Shown here one piece after another: positions 1-13,556 of a DNA stretch of 64,000 nucleotides. The stretch is from contig NC_132918.1 in assembly GCF_047675955.1 (NCBI RefSeq), positions 88,616,879 to 88,680,878 on the forward strand, written 5' to 3'. A program made the position numbers and the translations under genes. The stretch comes from Chlorocebus sabaeus. Taxonomy: Eukaryota; Chordata; Mammalia; Primates; Cercopithecidae. Below the pieces are notes generated by a model, which saw only the letters and a list, made by a program, of their open reading frames with translations, did no database searches and was not told the DNA's origin. The stretch's first letter is position 1. Each line of letters opens with the position of its first letter.

Positions 1-119
1 CAAAGAGAGCAGATGTGTTGGGAAGCAGAGCACTCTGGACTTCATTTACATGGTACCATTACCTGAATCACTTTCCTGCTCAATGTCTTTTATCTGAAGG
101 GAATATGTTTGCTTTCCCT

Positions 120-310
120 TTTCCCATATGTAAATCCTACCTGATCCTACCTATTTATCCCAGTTGTCCGTCTGCAACCTTGTATTACTTTTATTTCCAT
201 TTTACAGAAGAGAAAACAGAAGACAGAGTAACTTACCCAAATAACTTACCCAGTGGCACACAGCATAGGTAAAAGACCTGGGATTTGCCTGTTGGTGGTA
301 CAACTACTGC
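120..310 (-). repeat. MIR SINE, minus orientation, in OPA1 intron
   Basis: The stretch around 205-290 matches the MIR core read backwards: a block resembling a TTTTACAG-AGAAAAC motif, then AGTAACTTACCCA, GGCACACAGC and a GGGATTTG block. It is heavily diverged, as expected of an old mammalian SINE. Confidence 0.65.
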
Positions 311-578
311 AAAGTCCATTCTCTCAGCAGCTCTATGGTACTGAACTACTTCAGCTGTGTGCTAATGGATTTAACATGGAGAAACTAGAATCAGGGAGAA
401 TAGTTTTGAAAGCTGTTGCAAAAATGAAATTCTGAGACATTGAGATCCCACAGTACTAAGGGGTGATAGGCACACTCAGAAATTCACTTAATACAGAGGA
501 CATGTATTTTAACCGCTTTAACAACTGCATCTGGAAAGAAGGAGAATCATCAAACTTGAACTTTTCCTTCTTCCTCAG

Positions 579-643
579 CAACACGTTTTAACCTTGAAAC
601 TGAGTGGAAGAATAACTATCCTCGCCTGCGGGAGCTTGACCGG
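579..643 (+). CDS. OPA1: OPA1 exon, residues ~569-590 (end of G domain / bundle hinge)
   Basis: The exon follows a pyrimidine-rich acceptor ending at 577-578 and stops before the donor GT at 644-645. Its first two bases complete a codon split with an upstream exon. The encoded stretch includes FNLETEWKNNYPRLRELDR, a well-known OPA1 segment just after the GTPase domain, where the chain leaves the G domain for the bundle-signalling element and stalk. The 65-nt length leaves a clean phase-0 border with the next exon. Residue numbers assume the 960-residue isoform. Confidence 0.96.
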
Positions 644-1311
644 GTAATATTTGGATACTCATGTATTTTGTATATATCTTAATTTAATGTTGTGTGCTGA
701 CTAAATTTATGTTGAGAGAAAAATCTGATGAGCTAAATTACTTTGGTTTTGACTATAACTACTAATTTGTAAGAATACATCTCTAGGAGCAGTTCTCTCT
801 TACAATAATTTAAATTATTTATTATATAATATTAAAAACAGGGATTATAAGATGTCAAAACGTGTTGAAAATATTTTCTGAGAAGGTAATGAATATGCTT
901 TAAAGGTTTTGTAGAATTCGTGTATTCATGTAATTTAGTGGGAGTTAAACATTGTTTTTCCTTGATTTTAAAATGCCCATTAGTTAATAAAACACAGCAT
1001 TAATGTGTAATTACTGATGTACTAAATTAATATGTATTGATGCTTTCATATAACGTGAACAAGTGTTATGTGAAAAACTGCATTCAACATTGAGAAGGTA
1101 GATATTTATGTCAGTTTCTTTGTCCTTATCTGGATAATGGCATTCCTAAAAAAAAGACACTAGAAGTGCATTTTTACTAGTCACGTGTATTTAAACCCAA
1201 ATTCAGCCTAGTAGCCTGTCAAAAACCTCTTTTTGGTTATCTCTGAAAATCATGACGGGGTAAATTTACTGTCTTATGGAAATCTTACTTACTTGTATTT
1301 ATATTGCCTAG
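644..1311 (+). other. OPA1 intron, no recognised element
   Basis: AT-rich intron of 668 bp between two coding exons. I see no repeat, RNA gene or conserved open frame in it. Confidence 0.6.
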
Positions 1312-1388
1312 AATGAACTATTTGAAAAAGCTAAAAATGAAATCCTTGATGAAGTTATCAGTCTGAGCCAGGTTACACCAAAACATTG
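1312..1388 (+). CDS. OPA1: OPA1 exon, residues ~591-616 (start of stalk)
   Basis: The acceptor AG is at 1310-1311 and the donor GTAAGT starts at 1389. The 25 whole codons begin NELFEKAKNEILDEVISL and end with VTPKH; the last two bases are the first two of a tryptophan codon completed by the next exon. This helical stretch begins the middle or stalk domain, which drives OPA1 self-assembly. A young Alu sits only 41 bp after the donor site. Confidence 0.97.
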
Positions 1389-1429
1389 GTAAGTATTTGA
1401 TATTAATCTCTTTTCTGAAAGACTTTACT

Positions 1430-1730
1430 GGCCGGGCGTGGTGGCTCACGCCTGTAATCCCAGCACTTTGGGAGGCCGAGACGGGCGGATCATGAGCTCA
1501 GGAGATCGAGACCAGCCTGGCTAACATGGTGAAACCCCGTCTCTACTAAAAAATACAAAAAAGTAGCCAGGCGAGGTGGCGGGCGCCTGTAGTCCCAGCT
1601 ACTCCGGAGGCTGAGGCAGGAGAATGGTGTGAACCCAGGAGGCAGAGCTTGCAGTGAGCTGGGATCCGGCCACTGCACTCCAGCCTGGGCCACAGAGCGA
1701 GACTCTGTCTCAAAAAAAAAAAAAAAGAAA
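1430..1730 (+). mobile_element. Young AluY (AluYRa-like), with 13-bp target duplication
   Basis: A full-length Alu starts with GGCCGGGCG at 1430 and ends in an A-rich tail. A perfect 13-bp target-site duplication (GAAAGACTTTACT) flanks it at 1417-1429 and 1731-1743. The left arm reads GAGACGGGCGG, the middle reads GGCGAGGTGGCGGG, and the right arm reads GGATCCGGCCACTGC. I associate these variants with Old World monkey AluYRa subfamilies rather than with human AluY. Confidence 0.85.
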
Positions 1731-1743
1731 GAAAGACTTTACT

Positions 1744-3829
1744 ATATGGGTTATAATGAAATACTAAAACTTTGATTGATAAAGCAGTGATTTATTGTTG
1801 CCTTGGCTCTTAGGCAAAAACACAATAGTTTTTTTTTTAGCAATATCTACTATTGTAGTCTAACCAGTTGAATTTCTGGAAGATGGTTTTCTTCATGTTC
1901 TTTTAAAATCTTGATTCTCTTTGCCTTTTCTTTATCTTATACTTAATAAATACATAATCATAATTTCTGTAAAGTCATTTAGGCAAAAGTTTCGTCAAAT
2001 TGTACTTTAGGTAAATATCAACCTGTCAAAATTGGTTTATAAAGGGAGATTAGTATATATTTTCAGCTTCTCCATTCTGAATAAGAACAGTTAGTGCTTT
2101 TTGTACCATGTGGTTAATATGTTATATACAAATCACATTTTGAACTTAATGCTATTAAGATTTGAAATTTTTAAAAATAGCAAATGCACCCTTTTGAAAA
2201 ATTTTTTATGTTAATCTTTTCTAAGGCAAACTGTTACCTTCAGTTTATGTTTTATGTAAGTTTGGCCATTCCTAAATTCAGTGGAATGAGACATGGTAAA
2301 ACAAGGTATGTATAAATAACCTTGACATTTTTGTAGTCACATGTTAATTAACAAATTCCTCAGGCAGAAATTATCATTCTGATGAAGACTGGTATTTTTA
2401 AGAATTTATTCTTGGAGCACAACTATCCTCACTGCCATTCATTGTAAATATTTTCTGTACCTAGTCTATTCACTCAGTTAAAGGTTATCAAAAGTGAGCT
2501 TTGATAGTGGTATCTAGTCTGTACATTTAAATTCAGCATCACTAGTTTCCTCATCTCAGTGCCCTTTCTTCATCAGTGGTGAAACCTCTTCTGTCTTCAA
2601 GTAGTCCACATTTGCCTGTTTTTAATCTCCATTCCTTATCCAAAAAAAAGAGATCTGATTTTATCTGTTTTTGTTGATTAATCAAATATTATTATGACAC
2701 AACTTATGTTTATTTGTATCTTAGCCCAGTTCCATGGCTTTGTGTCAGTCAGCTTTGAAGTTACAAAGAGATACATAGGTTTACAGATTGAATATAATAC
2801 TAGTTGCCTTGCTAGATTGTTTGAGGGTATTTAATGTATATAAAAGCGATGTATAAACTGTAACAACTAATAATGCTGTTTATGGGGAGAAAATGTGGTC
2901 CTTCTATAAATTAATTTTTGGTATCATCAAATGGAAAGGTTAGTTTTGTTTGGACAGAGCAACCCTGAACTCAAAGTATTTCTTCACTAAAGTGAGCCTT
3001 GAAAATAAATGTAATTTATTTAATACAAAGGTAACTGAAGAGAATTGCCAAGGGACAATGAACGCATACCACCAGATTGCCCATTGAAAAGGCAAGGGTC
3101 AGAACTAGGACATCTGGCTGCTAGAGATTTATTTGCGTAAGCTGCTGGATTATATATGATTCTCTGTTTTTTCAGACTGTAGAGGCTGAAAAAATGTTAT
3201 GCTAACACAAATATAAATCAGAATAGCAGGTCCAAGCCTTAGCTGTTCATACCACATTGAATTCAAGTGCATTACACCCCAAATATTTTCCAAATATTTT
3301 ATTATTGTGACATAGTTGATGTTGTCTTGAAGTTTCTGTTGGTATGTTTTTGTTGAATAATGCCTATGTGATATTTTAGGACAATGCCTAAAATGCTTAC
3401 AATTATTTAAGTCATAAGACTGTTTAATCTATATTTGGTTATCTGGAAACAGTGTTAAAAGCATTTTATGTCCTAACATGACAGTTTGTTATTTATTTGT
3501 AGACATCCCACTGTCCTTTGGTTAAGTTTTAGGAAGGTTATTAGGGGTACAGATTTGACATATAATACATTATAGTTGGAAATAGGCTCTCAGCATTTTT
3601 ACGCCGTGCCTGGTTTTCAAGAATGAATCACTGACATTCAGCAGGAGGTACTGATATATCATTAACATCATGTGACCATCAATGTAGATATATCTTTTCT
3701 AGAAGGATAGCTAGCTAGCTTCACAGAAATACATTTTTTCAAAAAATGCTAGTATGGTACATTTTTAGAAGTTCTCGGACTTCAGAAATCAAAGATTTGC
3801 AATGTCATAATTTGAGGTTTAAAACATGA
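1744..3829 (+). other. OPA1 intron, no confident element
   Basis: About 2.1 kb of AT-rich intron. Only short A/T runs stand out. I recognise no gene or clear repeat family here. Confidence 0.5.
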
Positions 3830-4260
3830 ATAAGTGTTAAGGCAGAGGCAGGAACATGGTAAGGGCCAGGAGATGAGAACAAGAAAGGCAACACAGGTAG
3901 CTGTGTACTGTGGCTTTAATATAAATGGGGGGAAGAGGCAGGAGATAGAACAGTTGATATAAGCAAAATATTAAGTTTATTAGCCATATTCAGAAGCTTA
4001 GTATGTATTCCAGAAGCAGTGGGGGGAGGGTGGTCACTGAAGAGGATTAGGTCAGGTTTGCATTTTAGAAAGGTCTTTGTAGTAGGCAAAATGGAATACG
4101 AGTGGAGAAGACTGTAAGCAAGGAGGCAGTTGGCTGTTGCAATAATTTAGGCAAGAGGTGATTGTGGCTTAAACTTGGATAGTGAGTGGTAATACAGGTA
4201 GAGAAGAGACACTTGTGAGATACTTGAGAGGTCACGTAAAAGAATTTACAGAATTTAGTG
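3830..4260 (+). repeat. Probable ancient interspersed repeat, family not certain
   Basis: Purine-rich text resembles a diverged mammalian repeat I have seen many times: a GGCCAGG block, a GGTCAGGTTTGCATTTTAGAAAG block at about 4051-4075, then GGCAGTTGGCTGTTGCAATAATTTAGGCAAGAGGTGAT at about 4124-4160. I cannot name the subfamily with confidence. Confidence 0.45.
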
Positions 4261-4289
4261 ATTGTGTAGCTAATGAAGAGTCTGTTAAA

Positions 4290-4770
4290 TAAAGAGTATG
4301 TTTATGCTCAGTAATTACATTGCTGGGAATATATGCAAATGATGATATATTTGACAAAGATGAACACATAAAACCTTTCACCTTGGTTTTTTTAATAAAT
4401 GTGAAGAAATGGAAAACAATTTATGTTTCCCATTTGGAATTGTATAGTATTTGGTTTATATAGAGCAGATTGCTGCTCTATGGATAGATGTAGCCTTTGA
4501 AAAGTATAGGATGTTGACATGGAAAACTAAATACAATATACTTTTAGATTTAAAAAAAGGATTTATAGAACACTATGTATAATTATGAACCATTTGTGTG
4601 AATACACCCACACAAACAGTTACATAGACATAATTTTTTTAATAATAAAGCCATAAATAGCGGTTATCTTCTAAAAGAGGAACTATGGGATGCTTCTTAA
4701 ATTTTCTGTATTGGTTGAAATTATTATATGGAATATAATAGTCCTCTACTTTAAAATAAAATAAAATAAA
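4290..4770 (+). repeat. Old L1 3' fragment (L1M class), plus orientation
   Basis: The order of phrases follows an old L1 3' end: isolated lysine-rich reverse-transcriptase tail sequence, a GACATGGAAAACTAAATACAA block, a CATTTGTGTGAATAC block, and an A-rich end with an AAAAT microsatellite at about 4752-4770. It is strongly diverged. Confidence 0.5.
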
Positions 4771-4956
4771 TCCATTTAAAAAAGTATTTCTTTAATTAAA
4801 GTGGAATGTAGGTAAAGTTTCTGTAGATAAAGAAGGCAATAAAACTATTACCTTTATTATATTTTGTTAATTATATTTTGTATATTATTAGAAGTTATCC
4901 CTGGTTGATGGCAAAACCTGGAATACAGAAGTCACCTATAATAACACAGAATATAG

Positions 4957-5257
4957 TCCAGGCACGGTGGCTCATGCCTGTAGTCCCAGCACTTTGGGAG
5001 GCCCCCATGGGCAGATCACTTGAGCTCAGGAGTTCAAGACCAACCTGGGCAACATGGTGAAAACCCTGTCTCTAATAAAAATACAAAAATTAGTCGGGCA
5101 TGGTGGTGCACACTTGTAATCCCATCTACTTGGGTGGCTGAAACAGGAGAATCGCTTGAACCCGGGAAGTGGAAGTTGCAGTGAGCCGAGATTCGCCACT
5201 GCACTGCAGCCTGGATGACAGAGTGAGACCCTGTCTGAAAACAAAACAAAACAAAAA
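4957..5257 (+). mobile_element. AluS-type element
   Basis: A full dimeric Alu runs from CCAGGCACGGTGGCTCATGCC to a CAAAACAAAACAAAAAA tail. Short flanking duplications (AGAATATAG) occur before 4957 and after 5257. Its divergence suggests an S subfamily. Confidence 0.85.
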
Positions 5258-5259
5258 AC

Positions 5260-6620
5260 ATAGAATATAGGCTGGGAAAATTGTTAGATGATAGCAGCAA
5301 GCAATAAGGTAGCAGATGACATAACTAGATGGAGTAGCTTCACAGTATAAGGGTTTTTATATGAACATTGAGAACTGATGGTTCAGAAGAGAGACTGGGG
5401 TGAGGAGGACTTAGCTTCTACTTTCTAACTCTGAAGGCCTTTCAACTACTGAATAGCTTCCTCTCAGCAGAATTTGAGGATGGAGGACAGTCACTTTCCT
5501 TAAGGAAAGGTTTGGAGATAAAAAGAATAGGAAAAGAGAATGAGAGTATAAAATGGTTCGTCATGGAACCGGGTATTGGGAGCACAACAGAAATTGTTGT
5601 GATGGAGGGGAGCAGTGGGAGTCTGGAACAGAGGAGAGCCGCTTGGCGATGAAAGGCAGGAGAGGCTGGGCAAGGAGAACTGATAACAGCTGCCTCTGTG
5701 GATGTCAAAGCAGCAACCTTCCTTGAGAAAGTTGCCTTTAGCTTCTCGGGATTCGGTAGTCAGGATTTTAAAAACGGTGTCAGGGATATGGATTCCTGGC
5801 CCAGAGACTCCATGGAAAAATAACAGACTATGTCTCTTCTGAAGCAGGATGAGACAAAAGCCCTGGAGGTCAGAGGCTGGATCCTGGTCTTCAGTTCAGC
5901 TTTCAGTTATCTTCTTGAGATTGTGTTTAAAGTGGTATCTGAAGGGGAGGCCCTGACAGGCTGCTTTTCTTCATCTTGCTCCTTACACTCTCCCACTCTC
6001 TGTCATTAACTCAGTGACTAAATTGTCTTTGTTCTTTTGGGCCCCAGTTGTATATCCTCCTCAGACTGTTTTCTTTACTGGTTGTAACTGAAAAGTGACC
6101 TGAAAGTTAGCAATAGGAAACCAGGATCTGTGTTCATTGATTCAGTAGACTTAATTTTACACAAAATGTTTAGTAAATAGTCTTGGAGGGTAGAAGATGT
6201 TGACTCGCCTCACCAGAGGAGTTCAGCTGGGCTTTTGGACAGCAGGATATTTCTGCTACCCTGAGATTTGTGTCTATATCCTAAAGGGTTGAGGTTACTC
6301 TTAAGAAGGATCCCCTGATAAGTAGAGTTTTTTTTGTTTTTTTTTTTTTAATGTATATTGTAGTATTCTATTATGGTATAAGTTTATTACCCAAATAAAT
6401 ATTTTCTTGAGAGTTCAAATTAAAATAGTTGTATTTTTTTATTAGTCACCCATATTCTTTTAAGATGTCTTTCATGGCAGAATTTTCAACATGATTATGC
6501 ATCTTTTACATTGTTACCTTAATCATGAATTACTGAAAGATTTTATCTAACAGCATTCTGTAACATCTGTGATCTGATAAGTTGTCATGTTTATACCAAG
6601 AAGTTTTCAGTCTCGGACTC
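5260..6620 (+). other. OPA1 intron, no recognised element
   Basis: Intron of about 1.4 kb with mixed composition and a T-run near 6325-6350. The 5330-5720 part is purine-rich and may be an old repeat, but I cannot assign it. Confidence 0.4.
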
Positions 6621-6624
6621 TCCC

Positions 6625-7907
<1,283 letters not shown>

Positions 7908-7919
7908 TAATTTAATTAA

Positions 7920-8365
7920 ATGGGTAAGAAGCATTATCTGAAGGGAGTAGGAGCTGTGAATTTTAGACTTTATTCCCATCACAGCCTCTTTCTTTCTTTC
8001 TTTTGTTTGGGTCCTTATAGCTCATTTATTCTTTACTCCTCATCTCTGTGTTGGGACTAACCTTGATGTTGCTACCAGTTACTACGGTTATAAAAATTTA
8101 CTAATTGTTATGGTGTTGGCCTGAGGGTATTGGTACTTCTTCCAAAGACTGTATTTAACAAGCAAATTTTGCTTGAATGCGAAATATTTGCTTGAATATT
8201 TGCTTGAATGTGAAATATTTTGAACATTTCACCTGAGCTCAGTTCTACTTAAATTATCATTTTCTTAGTTAGGATCCTGACAGAAGATTAAACTAGGAAT
8301 TATTTAAAAAAAAAAAAAAAAAAAAAAAACTAACTTAAAGAATCTGTTTCTGCTACCATGTCTCT
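7920..8365 (+). other. OPA1 intron with poly-A run
   Basis: Intron without a recognised element except an uninterrupted run of about 24 A at 8306-8329 and a short imperfect tandem of a TTTGCTTGAAT motif at 8165-8222. Confidence 0.5.
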
Positions 8366-8369
8366 TGGC

Positions 8370-8580
8370 TTTATCACTTAATAGCTGTATGGTCCTTTGC
8401 CTAGTTGCTTAACTTTCCTATGTGTTTTTTCATCAATAAAATGATGACAGTAATATTGCCTACCTCACAGGGTTGTTATAAGGATTAAATAAGCAATTGT
8501 ATGTAAAGTACTTAGACAATGCCCAACCCATGATAACTGCTCAGGAAATGGACTTGCTGTTATTATGATCATCATCATCT
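8370..8580 (+). repeat. MIR SINE, plus orientation
   Basis: MIR text in order: an AGCTGTATGGTCCTTTGCCTAGTTGCTTAAC block, TCATCAATAAAATG, CCTACCTCACAGGGTTGTTATAAGGATTAAAT, then GTAAAGTACTTAGACAATGCCC. A clear old SINE. Confidence 0.85.
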
Positions 8581-9074
8581 GAATTGATCCGTCATGTACA
8601 TCACCGCATAAACTGTGATTGTTGAAGCTAAGAGTCTGTGTCCTGTGCTTCTGTGTGAGGTTGCTCACAAAATTGAAGTCAATGTTAAAAGTAATTTTGT
8701 TTTTCATACCTGTCTTAAAGGCAGTGTCAGTTTCTCATTATTCAGATGTGATTTCACCCCTTTCCTATCTTGCTCCAGTCTTGACTCCCTTACCTCTGTT
8801 CTCAATTTCTTCAAGCTCCTTTCTAAGAACTCTAGCAGCCTCCCTGCCTAAGTTGCACATTGCTGAGCCCTGGCGGATCTTGACACATTTACCCCTGAAG
8901 AAATTAGAGAGCGGCTGCTCCCCTTTCACTAGTTCTCATTACTGGCACTGACATTTTTTCTGGGCCATGTCCTGTGATAGGATATTTTCACATCCTAAGG
9001 TTCAAGCAGTGGAAGTGGTTATAAAAGCCTCAATTTTTCTTTCCACTGCTGCTTTCTGTCCCTCAGCATTAGGT

Positions 9075-9200
9075 GTCATGGAAAGAATGTAGACCTGGTG
9101 AGAAGGTCAGGAAACATGGATCTTAATACTCGCCCCACCACTCACTCCGTATTTTTGGACAGTCACTTTTCTTTATGTTTAAAATGAGAGAGGGCTAAAA
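9075..9200 (+). repeat. MIR SINE fragment, plus orientation
   Basis: A diverged MIR: the unit contains a GAATGTAGACCTGG block, CCACCACTCACTC, and TTTTCTTTATGTTTAAAATGAGAG, matching the MIR order of tRNA-like head then core. Confidence 0.55.
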
Positions 9201-9899
9201 TTCAGCATTAAAAAGCCCACTTAGTTGTAAGTAGATTTTGTTCTTCATTGATTTTGTTCTTCATTATTTTTGACACTGTGCTCTTCCTTTCACTTTTCAG
9301 ATCATTAGGAGTTAGCTATGATACAAAGCTGAATACTCTTCAGCTGTATTTGAAAGTGTTGGTGCATTGCTTCATATCTTTGCTTAAAGACAAAGATACG
9401 AAGATGACTAAATCATTAAGACATTTTAAACTTTTTGCAATGTGAAAGAAGCAGGAAACTCGTGTCTTAGAGGTTGAAATAAATAAGTGAACTAACTTGG
9501 GTGGCAGGCTTAGAATACATACCTTATCTTGAAGAGACAGCCCTGTTCAGCTCCAGCAGATGGTGTCATGTAGGAATATGGGTGTACCCTTCTCAGTTAG
9601 TTCAAGAGAAGCTGTCAGCGCAGACTTTTAAATGAAATCTCTCAATTTTTAAATATTGGCAAGCAATTTTAAAAATGTGAACCACTATGCATGTCTAGCA
9701 AAGCATATCTGGAAGCCATATCTGTCGCCAGCAACCCATGTGAGACCTCTACATCATTGGCCTTTTAATGTAGTTTCACATATGTTTTCTGATAAGCTGA
9801 TTTATTTATCACATCTGGCTTGAGCTCATGTGTTATTTTTCATGTTAAACATTAAAGTATGTAGTAATAATACACCTTTTTTCTTTCAAATAATTCTAG

Positions 9900-10121
<222 letters not shown>

Positions 10122-10454
10122 TAGGAGACTTTTTATATGACTAAATTACATTCTGAATTAAAAATAATGAAGTAAAGAAATAGTTTTATGATCTGTAATC
10201 TGCCCTTTAATATTTCCCTGCCCTTCTAAAATCACCTGTTGCTGTTTCTTTCTTGGCTATCATTTCAGAAGAAAGTAAAACTTTGCAGTAAACAGACTCC
10301 GATAAACTTCTACAAATGTCATCTATTAGCCATTTTATGGGCCTGTCTGTAGATAACTGATTCTAATTTTACCCTCTGTGGTAATGAAAGGAACTAAATG
10401 CATTGGTTTTCAGTGGACTTATAAAATGTTAGACTTATAGAATGTTAGACGCCT

Positions 10455-10625
10455 AAAATCATACCACCAGCTACCGTGTATTGAAGCTCATTATGTGCCA
10501 GGAGCTCTGTAAGCATTATTTTATTTAATTCTTAACTAGTCCTATTATTGTCATTGACAGAGCTGGGATTCAAGCCCCTCTCTAATGGCAAAGCCTGGTT
10601 CCTGACACCACATGATAAATCTTTT
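10455..10625 (-). repeat. MIR SINE, minus orientation
   Basis: Reads as reverse MIR: TTGAAGCTCATTATGTGCCAGGAGCTCTGTAAGCATTATTTTATTTAATTCT, followed by a GAGCTGGGATTCAAGCCC block. Confidence 0.75.
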
Positions 10626-10802
10626 GTTATGTAGAATGCTCTCACTACCAAAATCAAATCTGTTAAGTGCCTGCTCTGCTCAGAGAGTTACTAGAGGTGT
10701 TGTTGAATTACAGGATTGAACGATTTTCTGGGAAAATGCAGAGCTGGTTGTGATTAGCTGGTTGTAATTCTAATTTTGTTTTAAAGAAATGTTTGTCTTT
10801 AT

Positions 10803-11098
10803 GGCTGGGTGCGGTGGCTCATGCCTGTAATCCCAGCACTTTGGGAGGCCAAGGCGGGCGGATCACCTGAGGTGGGGAGTTCGAGACCAGCCTGAGCGAC
10901 ATGGTGAAACCCTGTCTCTACTAAAAATACAAAATTAGCCGGGCATGGTGGTACATGCCTGTAATCACAGCTACTTGGGAGACTGAGGCAGGAGAATTGC
11001 TTGAACCCTGGAAGGGGAGGTTGCAGTGAGCCAAGATCGTGCCATTGCACTCCAACCTGGGCGACAAGAGTGAAACTCCCATCTCAAAAAAAAAAAGA
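10803..11098 (+). mobile_element. AluS-type element
   Basis: Full dimeric Alu from GGCTGGGTGCGGTGG to an A-rich tail that includes AAAAAAAAAAGAAAA. S-type text in the left arm (GGTGGGGAGTTCGAGACCAGCC). Confidence 0.9.
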
Positions 11099-11099
11099 A

Positions 11100-11700
11100 A
11101 ACCGTATTTATTCTTCTTAAATGCCTTGTTAAGACTGGCTTACTGAGAAAATAGTTTCATTTTTATTCATCCAAAAGTTATAAAATTTGGAAGCCAATTT
11201 TCAACTGTAATAAATAACTTTTATGATTTTATAGATCTTTTAAGTGTCTACCTTATTACTTTTTTCATTGCTGTTAACACTGGGAATAATGGTTATTAAT
11301 TTTTTTCTCCTCATTTTTGAAAAGGCTACCATATAGGTCATATGGCAAAAAGGAGAGTTGAACATGATCTGAATTATTCAGTCCTGAATTTTAGGTTTCT
11401 AGATGTTGCATTTCATGTAGTTATATTTGTAATATTTTGTACAATGTAAATGTGTAATATTACCCGTGCACTTCTTATGGTTAGCTTATTTAATTTGGGC
11501 CAGGAGAGAATCTCCACTCTATATTTTTTAGACAGCAAGCTAACAAATAAGCAGGCAAGTAAAAGGAGCTTATGCATTTTTGTGGGAAGGATATATTTTT
11601 ATGCTGGTTTATATACATGGTTATTTTTCCATATTTACTAAGCTGTCAATTTGAATAAAACTACTAAAATGACAAGATGTAAAAGAAGTTAGCTTTTTCT
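11100..11700 (+). other. OPA1 intron, no recognised element
   Basis: Six hundred bases of AT-rich intron leading to the next acceptor. No recognised repeat or gene. Confidence 0.5.
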
Positions 11701-11717
11701 TTTCTTGTTATTTTCAG

Positions 11718-11826
11718 AGGGTTATTCAACACAATGCTTTGGAAGACCGATCCATATCTGATAAACAGCAGTGGGATGCAGCTATTTATTTTATGGAAGA
11801 GGCTCTGCAGGCTCGTCTCAAGGATA
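11718..11826 (+). CDS. OPA1: OPA1 exon, residues ~723-759 (stalk to paddle)
   Basis: The acceptor ends at 11716-11717 after TTTTC; the donor GTAAGT begins at 11827. The 36 codons start RVIQHNALEDRSISDKQQWD and finish EALQARLKD, and the last base is the first of a threonine codon. The lysine in SISDKQQW falls at position 738 in the 960-residue numbering, a residue published as important for membrane binding. The chain enters the paddle near here. Confidence 0.97.
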
Positions 11827-12306
11827 GTAAGTAGAGACGCAGCTTATTGAATTCTGAGTTCACAGTGGTGAAGGAGTTATCCAACTTTAGTGAACATTTG
11901 TAAAAATATATTTAACATTTAAAAGTCTTTGTCGTTAATACTATAGTTGAATATTATTTGTGGAATTTTTTTTAGTCAACTGCTTTGTAGCTGCTAAAAC
12001 AAATGGACACATGATGCTTATATGTACTTATATTCTATAAAGCTATAATGCAGAATATTTTAGTGTGTTTGCTATTGTACTTATAGGAATTTTATAAGCA
12101 ATTATACTTTTATGTATCATAAACTCATGTATCATTAAACTCTTACACATGTGCCATATCAGTCATGTGGGTTTTTTCCTTTATTTCAACTGCCTTCATA
12201 TTGATATAGCACTTTGAAATAGTGAAGAAAGCAAGACCATTATTAGTTATAATTTGTGTATAGGTAAGTGATAAAATTGTTGATAAGTTAATTTTTTTTT
12301 TTCTAG

Positions 12307-12386
12307 CTGAAAATGCAATTGAAAACATGGTGGGTCCAGACTGGAAAAAGAGGTGGTTATACTGGAAGAATCGGACCCAAGAACAG
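12307..12386 (+). CDS. OPA1: OPA1 exon, residues ~759-785 (paddle membrane-docking loop)
   Basis: The acceptor follows a run of T and ends in AG at 12305-12306. Two bases finish the threonine codon, and 26 codons follow: ENAIENMVGPDWKKRWLYW then KNRTQEQ. The aromatic and basic cluster (W771, K772, R774, W775, W778 by numbering) is the loop that inserts into or lies on the cardiolipin-rich membrane in structural work on human OPA1. The donor GTGAAA begins at 12387. Confidence 0.97.
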
Positions 12387-12685
12387 GTGAAATAAACGCA
12401 TCTCTAGTCTTACGATGATATCATTGTGTTCATTTTCATTCAGGCATTAAAATACAACCTTTGTGTGACTCTAGACCAGTCTCAGGAATTTTAAATGTTT
12501 TATGTCATCCTTTCTAAAATATAATGAATCTTTAGAATAAAGAATAAACTGCATAAGAAAGTTTTTTTAAGTGAAGTAGCCATGTTGTTAAAAGACAAGA
12601 GATGAAACATGCCACTTTTGTGGTTGATTACTTTGTTCATTTCAATTCCCTGTTTGAGGTAAAAAGGAAGATTAAAGTTATGAAC

Positions 12686-12916
12686 AGGCCAGGCACAGTG
12701 ACTCATTCCTGTAATCACAACCCTTTGGGAGGCCAAGTTAGAGGAATCGCTTGAGTTCAGGAGTTCAAGACCAGCCTGGGCAACATAGCAAGACCTCTTC
12801 TTTATTAAAAGTTAAAAAAAAATTAATCAGGTGTGATGGCACATACCTGTTATCCCAGCTACTAGTGAGGCTGAGATGGGAAGGATTGCTTAAGCCTGGG
12901 AGGTCAAAGCTGCAGG
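12686..12916 (+). mobile_element. AluJ element, 3' truncated
   Basis: An old Alu starts GGCCAGGCACAGTGACTCATTCCTGTAATC and has J-type text. It breaks off after the right-arm GGTCAAAGCTGCAGG and lacks a normal end. Confidence 0.85.
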
Positions 12917-12919
12917 GAA

Positions 12920-13516
12920 AAAAACTTGTGAATAGAAAAAAATGATAAGGTTTTCAGAGGACCTACAGCGAATATGCTTGGAGGGGGGGAAGATACAATT
13001 TTTCTTGCCTCGTTTTATTATCTTATCTATATCTATCGTTAAAGTCCCTACCTCTCACCTCCACCCCTGTTCATTCCATTCTGATTCTTATAACTTCTTT
13101 TCCTATCTGGTATTCAGTCTTATATCACTGTCTCATTCCTTGTTCATTCCTTAAATGAAAGAATCTAAATAGAACATAGAATCTAACTACATAAATTAAT
13201 GAAGTAATGAAGATGAAAAAGATTTAGCATCCAATCCATTTTCTTTTCTTGTTTGCTTTGTTCCTTGAATTCATTTAGAGAAAGGAGATCAAGGAATGGA
13301 AAAATAGAGGAGAAAGAGAGAATAAAAATTGACCAGAGGAGATGTCCCTATTTCTTTCTTTTATATTTCCATTTTCATTTTAAGCACAGAGTTAATTGTA
13401 TAATCTATATCCTATTTTTTCCTAGTTTCTCACATTTCTTGTTTCATAAGTTCTCTATCAGACATGAGTCTCAACTTTCTCAAAATAATGAAGAGACAGT
13501 CTTCTTTTTCTTTGTG

Positions 13517-13556
<40 letters not shown>

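Noticed and set aside
8306..8329. Poly-A run as a processed pseudogene tail
   Set aside because: The sequence before it does not read as a retrocopy, and no flanking duplication is clear.
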